From contig DYLF01000010.1 in the NCBI GenBank assembly GCA_020722205.1, forward strand, positions 1 through 45,877: a stretch of 45,877 nucleotides of DNA, read 5' to 3'. The first letter of the stretch is position 1. The number at the start of each line of letters is the position of its first letter. Source of the DNA: Desulfobacca acetoxidans. GTDB taxonomy: Bacteria; Desulfobacterota; Desulfobaccia; Desulfobaccales; 0-14-0-80-60-11. The notes under the pieces are model-generated. The model was not told where the DNA came from and did no database searches. It was given only the letters and a program-made list of their open reading frames with translations. A program made the position numbers and the translations under genes. Shown in pieces: positions 37,044 through 45,877 of the stretch.

Positions 37044-38086
37044 CTTTGCGTCTTCCTATCCCCTCCCCCATTGACTTTGCATCTCAGGAGGCGGGAAAGC
37101 AGGGCCCACCAGCTCCCGAGGCCGTAGCTGAGGTGCAGGAGAAAAAACAGAGGTGGCATGGTAAGGAGATATGGCCAATACCCTTGTTGTCGGGCGGTTT
37201 TGGTGGCAAATAAGAAGGCCAAGCCGGCATAGAAGGCGGAAAGGCCATAAAGACAAAGGCGCGCCGACGGCCAAGTAAGACTTGCTACCCCTACCCCTGC
37301 CATTCCGCCGACAAAAGCAAAGGGCACCAGATGGCGCCAGCGGGACTGGCGCCAGGTAAGCATGACCCAATAGCCGTTGTCGAAGGCTTGGCGCATAAAG
37401 GAAGATATGGTGGCGCGGCTGAAATAAGTGGTGCGAAGCTCGGGCGTCAGATAAAACCTCCAGCCCCGGTCCCGGATGCGGGCATGCAGTTCAAGATCCT
37501 GATTGCGCACCAGGTCTTCCCGGAAAAGGCCAACTTGGTCAAAGACCCATTTCCAATAGAGGCCGAAGGGGACAGTATCTACAAATCCGGGCCGGCGGTC
37601 ATACCTGAAGGGTGAGTTTCCTACCCCAAAGGGGGAGGACAGCACACCGGCGATGCTGCGGCCCCAGGTACCTTGGCCTTGGGTGAGCATGGGCCCCCCC
37701 ACACAGACTACCTTTTCTTTTTCCAGGGCCGTAAGGATGGCTACCCCTTGGCGGAGATAGTCGGGGGGCATGGAAGCATGGGCATCCAGCCGACAGACGA
37801 TCTCTCCACGGGCCGCCCGAAGGGCCAGGTTCCAACCGGGGGCCAAGGTTTTTTGGGGGTTGTCGAGGATGGTGATCGTCAATTCTGGGTGGTGTTGGGT
37901 GAATTCTTGGGCGGCGAGGCGGGTGCCGTCCTCAGAAGCTCCGTCAACAAAGATGAGTTCACGGCAGGGAGAGGGATAGTCCTGAACCAAGAACTCGTTG
38001 AGCAGACGACGGACATGACTTTCGGCGTTCCTGGCCACGATAATGAAGCTTACCAAGGGCAGGGGAGTTTTAGGAGTCTCAGGCAT
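37040..38086 (-). CDS. Glycosyltransferase family 2 (ExoA-like)
   Basis: 'PLVSFIIVARNAESHVRRLLNEFLVQDYPSPCRELIFVDGASEDGT', 'VCRLDAHASMPPDYLRQGV'; C-terminal TM segments. Confidence 0.92.
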   Translation of the reverse strand: MPETPKTPLPLVSFIIVARNAESHVRRLLNEFLVQDYPSPCRELIFVDGASEDGTRLAAQEFTQHHPELTITILDNPQKTLAPGWNLALRAARGEIVCRLDAHASMPPDYLRQGVAILTALEKEKVVCVGGPMLTQGQGTWGRSIAGVLSSPFGVGNSPFRYDRRPGFVDTVPFGLYWKWVFDQVGLFREDLVRNQDLELHARIRDRGWRFYLTPELRTTYFSRATISSFMRQAFDNGYWVMLTWRQSRWRHLVPFAFVGGMAGVGVASLTWPSARLCLYGLSAFYAGLAFLFATKTARQQGYWPYLLTMPPLFFLLHLSYGLGSWWALLSRLLRCKVNGGGDRKTQR

Positions 38087-39422
38087 GACTGACAATCCCG
38101 GCCACATCAATGAGATAAGTATTGCGGAAGCCTTCATGGGTGGAATCTATGGAAATTTTGGTGCCGTCAGGGTGCCAACGGGGGTGAAGATCACAACGCC
38201 GCTCACCGTCGTAGCGCCAGGGTGCGAAGAAGCTTCCTACCAGCACGAGTTCCTGGGTTTTCAAATTAAAGAGTAACAGGTGCCGGCGGCGGGCTTTATC
38301 GGGGTAGGTGTCGGTAACCAGCCAGCGGCGGTCGGGGGAGAAAGAGGGATGACCATCGCCATAAATATCGAGGATGCCGTCAGCAATAATGGTATAGGAA
38401 TCTGACCGGTCTCGAAGCAGGAAATATCTATCCCCATAGGGGGTCTTGCGGGCCCAAGCCAGGAGGTGGTTGTCATCCAGCCAGGCATAATGGGACACCA
38501 GGCGTTCATCGGCCAGGCAATAAAGGTGGTCGCCATCGCTGCTGTCGGCGGTGTACAGGCGAGAGAATTTGCCTTGGGGGCCGAGCCAGCGATGGAGGAA
38601 GGCAAAACGGAAGCCGGAGGGGTTATATAAGAGGTGATTGACTTTGTGCAGGGCCTTATTCATGCTGGGGTGAGGATTGACGGCGGCCAGCTCGGCCAGG
38701 GAAAGGAGGAGGTCAACTTCATTGCTGGGCAGTATAAGACGCCAGATGCCGTCATGGGCGTTATTAAGGTCAGCGGGGAAGTTTTTAGCGGGCCAACGGT
38801 AGCCGTACTCCGGCCGCAAAAGGGCAAGGCGGCGGTAATTGAGGGTAAGGGCTTGGCGGCCGCTGGGATGAAGCGTCTGTATGGGCATGGGCGCAAGGTG
38901 CATTTGTTTTCCTGAAGTGACATTCACGATACGGGCGACCAAGAGGCCGTCCTGATAGTCATTAAAGAGGCAAAGGTCCTGGTGCCCGGGAAGCCAGCTC
39001 AGCATGGCTCCCTGTTGGCAGTTGAAGGCTTCGGTGCGGCCGATTACCTTGAGGCTGGCGGTTTTCGGTTCGTACCATCCGATCTCCGCAGTTTCCGGAG
39101 AGCGGCACAGGTGAGTCAAATAAAAATTGCCGTCCCAACTCCAGGGAGACTTATCATAGTATCCGAAAAAGGCCTCGGTGGGCGGGTCTGCCGCTGGATT
39201 CGGCAGAATGCCCGAGATAGTAACCGAAGGATGTAACTCGATATGGCTGTCGGGTCGGCGCTGCAGCGCATAAGCCAGGCGTTGATAGCCCCACTTGGCC
39301 AACCCCTTCAGGGCCGGCCACCCCTCCAGGGCGCCGGCCATTTTCCTCTCCCATAGACTGAAATATGGTTTCCGGTCTCCGGTTTTCACTTTTCGCTGGG
39401 AAAAACACTGATCTATCAACAT
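38079..39422 (-). CDS. Hypothetical beta-propeller-like protein in glycan cluster
   Basis: 'EAFFGYYDKSPWSWDGNFYLTHLCRSPETAEIGWYEPK', repeated TolB/WD40-like blades ('GDGHPSFSPDRRWLVTDTYPD', 'CDLHPRWHPDGTKISIDSTHEG'); start uncertain. Confidence 0.7.
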   Translation of the reverse strand: MLIDQCFSQRKVKTGDRKPYFSLWERKMAGALEGWPALKGLAKWGYQRLAYALQRRPDSHIELHPSVTISGILPNPAADPPTEAFFGYYDKSPWSWDGNFYLTHLCRSPETAEIGWYEPKTASLKVIGRTEAFNCQQGAMLSWLPGHQDLCLFNDYQDGLLVARIVNVTSGKQMHLAPMPIQTLHPSGRQALTLNYRRLALLRPEYGYRWPAKNFPADLNNAHDGIWRLILPSNEVDLLLSLAELAAVNPHPSMNKALHKVNHLLYNPSGFRFAFLHRWLGPQGKFSRLYTADSSDGDHLYCLADERLVSHYAWLDDNHLLAWARKTPYGDRYFLLRDRSDSYTIIADGILDIYGDGHPSFSPDRRWLVTDTYPDKARRRHLLLFNLKTQELVLVGSFFAPWRYDGERRCDLHPRWHPDGTKISIDSTHEGFRNTYLIDVAGIVSHA

Positions 39423-39489
39423 ATTCCAGATTAATTCAGTTGAATTTCAAAGAGAAACTAGTATAGGGTATGCTGCGTCCAGACGGTCC

Positions 39490-40698
39490 TCAAAAATTTC
39501 TGATAGCCTGGGCGACCAAGGCGGCCTGCTTTTCCAGGGTGTATTCCCGGGCCAAAGCCAAACCGTTAGCACTGAGTTTTTGCCGCAGCCCCGGCTCCCA
39601 ATAAAGTCTGGCCACCGCCTCTGCCAGGGCAACCGGGTCGCCGGGGGGAACCAGCAAGCCGTTTATTTCATGCGCTACCATGTCAGGTATGCCGCCCACC
39701 GCCGTGGCCACCAGAGGCAGGGAATTGGCCCAGCCTTCCCAGATCACCCGAGGAGTGCCTTCGGCCAAGGAAGATATCACTTGAATATCAGCCCGGCGGT
39801 AGGCGCTCATAATCTCCTGATGTGGCATGGGGCCGGATAAAGTCACATAAGGTCCTAAATTGAGATCCTTAAGCATTCCTTCCAAACGTTGCTGATAGCC
39901 GGGGTCTCCAGCACCGACAATCTCCAATCGAACCGGCACGCCCTGCTTAAGCAATAATTGAACACTGACAAGCAAGGTTTCGAGGCCCTTGGAGGGATAT
40001 AGGCGGCAGACCCGGATAAGTCTGAGCGGCGGTTTTTTTTTGAGGCGAGGACGACGGTAGAGGTGAGTCTGAGTATGCATAGCTACGGGAAAGGTCAAGA
40101 CCTTCCTGGGCGGGGGGAGAAATCGCGGTGCCTCCTGAAACTTGGCCGCCATTTCAGGGCTGACAGAAATGACCAGAGAGTTTCTGGCGGCCAAGGCAGT
40201 GAAGCGGTTGACCAGCCGGGCCAGGAGGCCGACCAGACTTCCTTTGGAGCCGCCCTGCACTATGGGGTTGGCCTGGGTTTCAATATTGCCGGCGACATAG
40301 AAGCTAAGGTTGGCTGTCCCTAAGAGGCGGGCGAATTCGGCCAACAGCAAACCGGCCAAAGACGGCACCCGAATCAGAATGGCCTGGGCGCCACGAATGG
40401 TGTGGCGGTGCTGGTAGAATTGGCGGATCACTTGGGGGAGCCGGAGCATACTGTTAGCAAGGGAGTAATAAGGCGGCAGTTCGACCAAGTGGAAATTAGT
40501 TTGGGCTAGCTCCAGCAGAAAAGGAGGTGAGAGGGCAGTCTTTTCAGGTTCCCGGGGTTTGATAGGGAGAAATATGGTAGCCTCAGCAAAATGCTTGGCG
40601 ATTTCGGCGGCGTAAAGCAACCAATTAAACTGGCCATAAATATGGCTGCCCTCTCGCTCATACAGTTCCTCTAAAAATATGACCAAGCGGTGGAACAT
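39490..40698 (-). CDS. Glycosyltransferase family 4 (GT-B)
   Basis: 'PLRLIRVCRLYPSKGLETLLVSVQLLLKQGVPVRLEIVGAGDPGYQQRLE', 'VISSLAEGTPRVIWEGWANSLPLVATAVGGIPDMV'. Confidence 0.93.
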   Translation of the reverse strand: MFHRLVIFLEELYEREGSHIYGQFNWLLYAAEIAKHFAEATIFLPIKPREPEKTALSPPFLLELAQTNFHLVELPPYYSLANSMLRLPQVIRQFYQHRHTIRGAQAILIRVPSLAGLLLAEFARLLGTANLSFYVAGNIETQANPIVQGGSKGSLVGLLARLVNRFTALAARNSLVISVSPEMAAKFQEAPRFLPPPRKVLTFPVAMHTQTHLYRRPRLKKKPPLRLIRVCRLYPSKGLETLLVSVQLLLKQGVPVRLEIVGAGDPGYQQRLEGMLKDLNLGPYVTLSGPMPHQEIMSAYRRADIQVISSLAEGTPRVIWEGWANSLPLVATAVGGIPDMVAHEINGLLVPPGDPVALAEAVARLYWEPGLRQKLSANGLALAREYTLEKQAALVAQAIRNF

Positions 40699-40748
40699 GG
40701 GTTTAGTTATTGCATCTGCCTAAGATGACAGCAAAAAAAGGAGCATGG

Positions 40749-41762
40749 TCAAACGGCTTTTGTGCCGCGGCCTTCGATCCCATTGTAGCCGGGGTGAACT
40801 TCAATGTTGATGAGTCCGGCTTTTTCAAACCATTTTTTGATGGTTTTCACGGTTTGGGGTTTTTCATAAGCCGGAGAGAGCATATCGAAAGTATCCAAAA
40901 TGGCCCATTCTTTGAGATGTTCTTCGGATAGAGGACGGATGCCGCGATAGTCCCCGATCAATAAGGCTTGATTAAGGTGTCGGCCGAAGGGGAGCTTATG
41001 TATCTGTCTGGAAAGAGGCCACATCAGGTTAACATACCTCTCCACCGCCTTATATAAAGTTTCGTGAGGCAGACGTTTGGTAAAAGGGCGTATTAGGGTT
41101 CTCGGATTTAAGAAGAATCTGACGCCAGGGTAACGGTAACAATCGACGACCAAGCTACCGCCGGGTTTGAGAAATTTTGGCAGCTCCAGAAACCCTTTTT
41201 CAACCTCGGGCAGATGTTGGAGAACGCCGAAACAGAAGATCTTGTCAAAGAAGTCGAACCTAAAAGGCATGGCATAAATACTTGCTTGCACAATAAGCAC
41301 CTTGCCCCGGTGGCCGTTGTTTCTATAATTGGCTTCGACGGCGTTGCTATAATCAAAAGAGACCACAAAAGCACCGGTGGCGGCGGCGATTTCAGTAAAT
41401 CTGCCGGAGCCGCTGCCGACTTCGAGAATTGTTTGCCCGCTGAGATCAGCAGGCCATTTGGTCTCGGCAAAAAAGCGCTCTGCCGAGACCTTGGTGCCGG
41501 TATAACTATCATATTGGGTTCGGTAATGTTTGTTCCATTCGAAGCCGAAGTTGGCGGCGTAATTGTTCAGCGGGACAAATCTAGGAATATATTGGACAAC
41601 TTGATAGCTGGCCCGGCACCTAAAGCAGTTCAAGGCACCTTCTTTAATGGTGCCACTTTCACTCCTATTGATTTTGGCCAAGGTTAACGGCCCTTTGCAC
41701 TGAGGGCAAACGAGATAAGAAACATGTTCTTCTTTCATTAAGATGTACGACCTCTCCTTCAA
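40749..41762 (-). CDS. SAM-dependent methyltransferase with N-terminal Trm112-like zinc ribbon
   Basis: 'YLVCPQCKGPLTLAKI...LNCFRCRASYQVVQYIPRFV', 'GQTILEVGSGSGRFTEIAAATGAFVVSFDYS'; 4-nt overlap with asnB stop. Confidence 0.9.
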   Translation of the reverse strand: MKERSYILMKEEHVSYLVCPQCKGPLTLAKINRSESGTIKEGALNCFRCRASYQVVQYIPRFVPLNNYAANFGFEWNKHYRTQYDSYTGTKVSAERFFAETKWPADLSGQTILEVGSGSGRFTEIAAATGAFVVSFDYSNAVEANYRNNGHRGKVLIVQASIYAMPFRFDFFDKIFCFGVLQHLPEVEKGFLELPKFLKPGGSLVVDCYRYPGVRFFLNPRTLIRPFTKRLPHETLYKAVERYVNLMWPLSRQIHKLPFGRHLNQALLIGDYRGIRPLSEEHLKEWAILDTFDMLSPAYEKPQTVKTIKKWFEKAGLINIEVHPGYNGIEGRGTKAV

Positions 41763-43669
41763 GTTGATGAATGAAATTCAGGGCGGAGATTACGGAAAAA
41801 AAGATTATGCCACTCGTTAAGAAAAAGCAAATACCAAAGGCGCCCGGTATGGTTGTGCCCCCGCCGGTGCAGGGTGATCAGGTGGCGCACTTTTTCCGGG
41901 GAAATGAGGGCGTAGGCCAGGGACTCTTTATCAGTCAGGTGTTTTTCCAGCCAAGCAGCCGATTCCGGGGCGCGAAACCAATCCTGCAGGGGTGGAGTGA
42001 AGCCCATTTTAGTCCGGCGAGCGAAGGTGCTCCCCATTTTTTTGGCCAATAAATCTTTGAGGAGGCTCTTGGGCTCGCCACGGCGCAGGAGGACTGAGGC
42101 CGGCAGCTGTCGGACTTGGTCGAAGAGATCAATATCCAGAAACGGCGAGCGGGCCTCGATGGAGTGGGCCATGGAGGCCCGGTCCACCTTGACCAGGTAG
42201 GCCTGGGTGAGGCGCTCGAGGAAGCGGTTAAGGAACCTTTCCAGGTCGTGACGGCCAGCGTCCTCGAACAACTGGCGGTCCCGGCGTTCCACCAGGTCTT
42301 CGCCCGCGGCCTGCCAGGCCTCCGGACGCATCAGGGCTTTTCGCCAATAGGTGGTCCAGCCGACGCTAGATAAGGATTGGAAGGCGTCAGCCCCGTGGCG
42401 GCGCAGGGCGGTCAAGAGATAACCCAGTTCCCTGAGCCTTTTTATCGGCAGGTAGATAGCGCGCTCCAAGAAATCATGGTTAAATATATTTCCCAACCCC
42501 CAGCAAGGGCGTAGTAATTGCCGCCACCAAAAGAGTTTACCATCCCTGTAGCCAGCAAAGACTTCGTCGCCGCCGTCACCAGTGAGCACCACTTTGCAGT
42601 AGGGCTGGAGTCCCGCAAAGAGACGAAAAGTGGGGATGGCTGAGTAATCCCCGAAGGGTTCGCCGTAGGTTCTGACCAGACGGGGCAGCAACATGGGTAG
42701 GGATGACATGGTGACGGCAAACTCGGTGTGAAGGGAGCCGGCCAGACGGGCGGCCTGCCGGGCGAAAGCAGCTTCGTTAAAGGAAGTGTTAGGGAAAGTG
42801 ACGGTGAAAGTGTTTATCCGAGAGGGTTGTTCTTCAGCCGAGATCAGGGCTACCAAGCTGGAATCCACCCCGCCGGAGAGCAAGACTCCGACGGGGACAT
42901 CACTCTCAAAACGCCGCCGCACGGCCACGTGTAGATGTTCTTCCAACTGGTCATAGACCTTGGCCCGGGGTGGGGCAAAAGAATCACTCATCGTAAACCT
43001 ACCCTGCCAGTAGGGCCGTTCGCTGCATTTACCTTGCTGAAAATCAATCTCCAGATAATGGCCGGGTTGCAGGCAATGAATGGCATCATAAACCGACTGC
43101 CCTGGTGGGAAGTAACCCTTGAGTAAATAATGGGCTAGCTTGGGCAGGGAAAAACCAGGACGGCCAGGCAAGGCGCTGACCACCGCCTCCACTTCGGAGG
43201 CAAAAATGAAGTGCCGGCCTCTATGCCAGGCATAATAAAACGGCTTTTTCCCGAAGGGGTCCCGAGCGCAAAACAGGCGACGGTTGCTCCTGTCCCAGAG
43301 GGCAAAGGCAAACATGCCGCGGAGGCGATTTAAGACCTCGTAGCCCCAGAAGAGGTAACCCCGCAGAAGAACTTCACTGTCGGAGGTGGAGTGAAAAAGG
43401 TGTCCTTGGTCTGCCAATTCTTTCTTTAACTGCTTATAGTTATAAATTTCGCCGTTAAACACCAGAACGGCGCCGTCGGCCACCATGGGTTGATGAGCTT
43501 TCGGAGACAGGTCAATGATGGCCAGGCGTCGATGTCCCAGACAAAGATCCTCATCGACATAAAGACCCTCATCGTCAGGACCGCGGTGAGCCATAAGCCG
43601 GATCATGCGGCGGACCTTGCCTTCCTTGTTTGGGGAACCGGGTTCAATTAATCCGGCTATGGCGCACAT
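41759..43669 (-). CDS. asnB: Glutamine-hydrolysing asparagine synthetase (amidotransferase of glycan cluster)
   Basis: MCAIAGLIEPG..., 'RGPDDEGLY', 'FNGEIYNY', 'VPVGVLLSGGVDSSLVALIS', 'TGDGGDEVFAGY', 'SIEARSPFLDIDLFD'. Confidence 0.93.
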   Translation of the reverse strand: MCAIAGLIEPGSPNKEGKVRRMIRLMAHRGPDDEGLYVDEDLCLGHRRLAIIDLSPKAHQPMVADGAVLVFNGEIYNYKQLKKELADQGHLFHSTSDSEVLLRGYLFWGYEVLNRLRGMFAFALWDRSNRRLFCARDPFGKKPFYYAWHRGRHFIFASEVEAVVSALPGRPGFSLPKLAHYLLKGYFPPGQSVYDAIHCLQPGHYLEIDFQQGKCSERPYWQGRFTMSDSFAPPRAKVYDQLEEHLHVAVRRRFESDVPVGVLLSGGVDSSLVALISAEEQPSRINTFTVTFPNTSFNEAAFARQAARLAGSLHTEFAVTMSSLPMLLPRLVRTYGEPFGDYSAIPTFRLFAGLQPYCKVVLTGDGGDEVFAGYRDGKLFWWRQLLRPCWGLGNIFNHDFLERAIYLPIKRLRELGYLLTALRRHGADAFQSLSSVGWTTYWRKALMRPEAWQAAGEDLVERRDRQLFEDAGRHDLERFLNRFLERLTQAYLVKVDRASMAHSIEARSPFLDIDLFDQVRQLPASVLLRRGEPKSLLKDLLAKKMGSTFARRTKMGFTPPLQDWFRAPESAAWLEKHLTDKESLAYALISPEKVRHLITLHRRGHNHTGRLWYLLFLNEWHNLFFRNLRPEFHSST

Positions 43670-43744
43670 AAGAGATGGTTGGCGGTCTTTAGTTTGCAGT
43701 TGAAAGAAGGTTGATCATTAATTGACTCGACAAATTTTATAGCA

Positions 43745-44545
43745 TCAAAAGTGAGATGAAATCTTCTCCGATTTTTGGGCCACGATAATGAAGGAGGAAA
43801 AGCCGAACTGGCATGAGGTTCGTTGCCAGCAGCGTTCCAGAGCACCGAGGAGTTGGAAATAGAACTTGGGCACGGGCAGGTTAAAGGGGATGAGGTGGGC
43901 GCCCAGGAACACCAGCTCCAGGATGCAAAACCCGCTGGTGGTTAATTTATCTATTTCTTCCGCAGCGGTATGGGCCCGGGTCTGAAAGGAGCCGAGGACA
44001 CGATTGCCGGGGTTCAGGAGCCGGGAGAACGGCCGCAGCAGCCGCCGTGAGAGGTGATAAAAAGACCTTTGATGGCAATAAGAGAGGAGAGCCACGCCCC
44101 CTGGTCTTAGAAGACGGTAAAGCTCCTGGTAGAAGACCACTTCCTCCGGCAGATAATCCATTAATCCCAGAGCCACCGCGACCTCAAAGAAATGGTCAGG
44201 AAGGCTGGTGTGGCAGACGTCGCCGGTGAGCAGGGTGACTTGGCGCTGGGGCGCCAGCCGGGCGACCCGCCTTTGCGCCTGTTTAATCATGCCGGCTGAG
44301 ATGTCGATGCCATAGTAGTCATATCCCCGCGCCTGGACAATCTCGAAGAAATTGGCCGGCCCGCAGCCAAGGTCAAGGAATTTACCCGGACGGGGGGCAT
44401 ATCGGTCCAGGAGGAGGGTGGCTTGGTGCAGGCGGTGGCGCATACTGAAGGAATTGATGTCTTGCAAGCAGGAGTAACGCTTATCATAGTAATCCTGGGC
44501 CAAGCCATTGAAGAACGAAGCTACCTGGTTTTTATCAGTTACCAT
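43745..44545 (-). CDS. Class I SAM-dependent methyltransferase
   Basis: 'GKFLDLGCGPANFFEIVQARGYDYYGIDISAGMIKQAQRR'; alternative start at 44602. Confidence 0.88.
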   Translation of the reverse strand: MVTDKNQVASFFNGLAQDYYDKRYSCLQDINSFSMRHRLHQATLLLDRYAPRPGKFLDLGCGPANFFEIVQARGYDYYGIDISAGMIKQAQRRVARLAPQRQVTLLTGDVCHTSLPDHFFEVAVALGLMDYLPEEVVFYQELYRLLRPGGVALLSYCHQRSFYHLSRRLLRPFSRLLNPGNRVLGSFQTRAHTAAEEIDKLTTSGFCILELVFLGAHLIPFNLPVPKFYFQLLGALERCWQRTSCQFGFSSFIIVAQKSEKISSHF

Positions 44546-44556
44546 GGGTGTCACCA

Positions 44557-45555
44557 CTACAACCCCAGACGGTGCAGAAATTTTTGCAGCCAATATAGCC
44601 AATCATAGGCCCCGGAGATTTTGCGCCTAAGGATTTCCGGGGTATCATGACTGTTTATCGGCATGCGACGTAAGGCGAAAGGACTAGCCCCCGCCTTTAC
44701 TCGGCCGAGGTGAGAGGTGAAAGCCAGGGCAAAACCCTCTGCTGCCAGCAGTTGGTTGGTGGTCGGAGTCCAGTCACCGTGTTCGGCGATGCCCTGAGGA
44801 TAAGAGAACAAGAAGGGGGGCTTAATGCCAACCCGGGTAAGCATTTCCCGGCATTCCCGGATTTCCTGACGGGCTGTTGCCAAAGAGAGGCGCCCCAGTC
44901 TGTCATGACTTGCCCCATGCCCTCCCCAAACGATGTGGGGGTGGCTTTTAATATGGTCGGTGGTAAGGGGCAGCCAGGAAGAGGGATAGTCAACCCGACG
45001 GGAGAAAACCAGATTCTTGAAAAAAGGAAACGGCTCTTCACTATTAAGGAACCTGGTAGTAACAAAGATGGTGGCCGGGATCTGCTTCTCTTTCAGGAGG
45101 GGGAGGGCATGAGCCACCAGTCCGCGGAAGCCGTCGTCGAAGGTTAAAAATACCCCACCATTGGTAAGAGTTAATCTCCCCTGCAGAAAATCAAGAAAGT
45201 TCTGCGCAGTCAAAAAAGGCAGGTTCAGAGAAATCAGGGCATCCAACTGTCTGGCGAAATTATCCGGGGTGACGTTCATATAAGGTGGGTAATTAAGGGG
45301 AACATCAAAGGAGACATTGTGATAAAGCAACACGGTAACGTGATTTTTTTGGCAACGTGGGGATTTTCGAAGTTGATATAATAGAGAGGAGATAATATTA
45401 CCCGCACGGAGATAAAGATCGTATTTTAAAAATGTGATTAATTGCGGAGATAAATTGAAGAAACTCTTTTCTTTATCAGTGGAAAAAAGAATTTTTTCTC
45501 CAGCAGGTTGGGAAAATGTGGCCACTGGTTGTGCTTGTGCTCCATTAGGATTCAT
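44557..45555 (-). CDS. Polysaccharide deacetylase family protein
   Basis: 'VTVLLYHNVSFDVPLNYPPYMNVTPDNFARQLDAL', 'GGVFLTFDDGFRGLVAHALPLLKEKQIPATIFVTT', 'HPHIVWGGHGASHDRLGRLS'. Confidence 0.93.
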   Translation of the reverse strand: MNPNGAQAQPVATFSQPAGEKILFSTDKEKSFFNLSPQLITFLKYDLYLRAGNIISSLLYQLRKSPRCQKNHVTVLLYHNVSFDVPLNYPPYMNVTPDNFARQLDALISLNLPFLTAQNFLDFLQGRLTLTNGGVFLTFDDGFRGLVAHALPLLKEKQIPATIFVTTRFLNSEEPFPFFKNLVFSRRVDYPSSWLPLTTDHIKSHPHIVWGGHGASHDRLGRLSLATARQEIRECREMLTRVGIKPPFLFSYPQGIAEHGDWTPTTNQLLAAEGFALAFTSHLGRVKAGASPFALRRMPINSHDTPEILRRKISGAYDWLYWLQKFLHRLGL

Positions 45556-45877
45556 TAAATATTAAATTGTAATAATTTTTTACGCCTTCTTCAACGGTAA
45601 ACTGCTGCAACCAGGCCTGATCGGGGGTGGGGGGCGGCAGGGTGAGAGACTCCAGGATGGCGGCCGCCATCTCCTCGGGGTTCTGCATGGGCACCAGCTT
45701 GCCGTATTGGCCGTCTTTGAGTATCTCACTGGGGCCGCTGGGGCAATCGGTGCTGACCAGCCGGCAGCCACAGGCCATGGCTTCTATAAGGGCTCCCGGC
45801 AATCCCTCCACGAGGGAGGAGAGGACAAATACAGCGGCATGGGACATATACGGATAAGGGTTCATCACAAACCCCGG
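45545..45877 (-). CDS. Glycosyltransferase family 4, C-terminal part (partial at right edge)
   Basis: 'MSHAAVFVLSSLVEGLPGALIEAMACGCRLVSTDCPSGPSEIL'. Confidence 0.88.
   Translation of the reverse strand, partial: PGFVMNPYPYMSHAAVFVLSSLVEGLPGALIEAMACGCRLVSTDCPSGPSEILKDGQYGKLVPMQNPEEMAAAILESLTLPPPTPDQAWLQQFTVEEGVKNYYNLIFNES

Noticed and set aside
1-45877. CRISPR arrays, transposons, phage or toxin-antitoxin modules
   Set aside because: No regularly spaced direct repeats, transposase/integrase ORFs or phage structural genes recognised in the window.

Overview
The window is an ordinary-looking bacterial chromosome segment of about 46 kb. Gene content and style suggest Desulfobacterota / sulfate-reducer-like, but that is inference. 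Housekeeping blocks: leuA-leuC, a PLP aminotransferase, an ECF sigma / anti-sigma / Spy-like triad, tRNA-Leu(CAA), an RluA-type pseudouridine synthase, coaE, rho, the thrS-infC-rpmI-rplT-pheS operon, a GH8 glucanase, a glycan-metabolism block (GT4, debranching enzyme, phosphohexomutase), a site-2 protease-like protein, a PrmA-like methyltransferase, an MGMT and an HDOD-GAF protein. A minus-strand surface-glycan cluster runs off the right edge. The standout locus is about 6.4-15.0 kb. It holds a histidine kinase / NtrC-type sigma54 response-regulator pair and a Usp-TauE-membrane-Usp-like-small-protein operon. Divergent from that operon is an unusual Lon protease with a complete CheY-like receiver domain inserted exactly between the Lon helical region and Walker A, in place of the normal N-terminal substrate-binding architecture. 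The intergenic region contains a near-consensus sigma54 promoter (TGGC-N7-TTGCAT) for the Usp/TauE operon and two copies of the inverted repeat TTGCA-N3-TGCAA at enhancer-like distances. The Lon receiver is about 55% identical (hand count, ungapped) to the NtrC-type regulator's receiver, so one phosphosignal might drive both transcription and regulated proteolysis. Other notable observations are a strong terminator hairpin in the thrS leader (candidate attenuator) and a glycosyltransferase split by one in-frame TGA where a Trp is expected.
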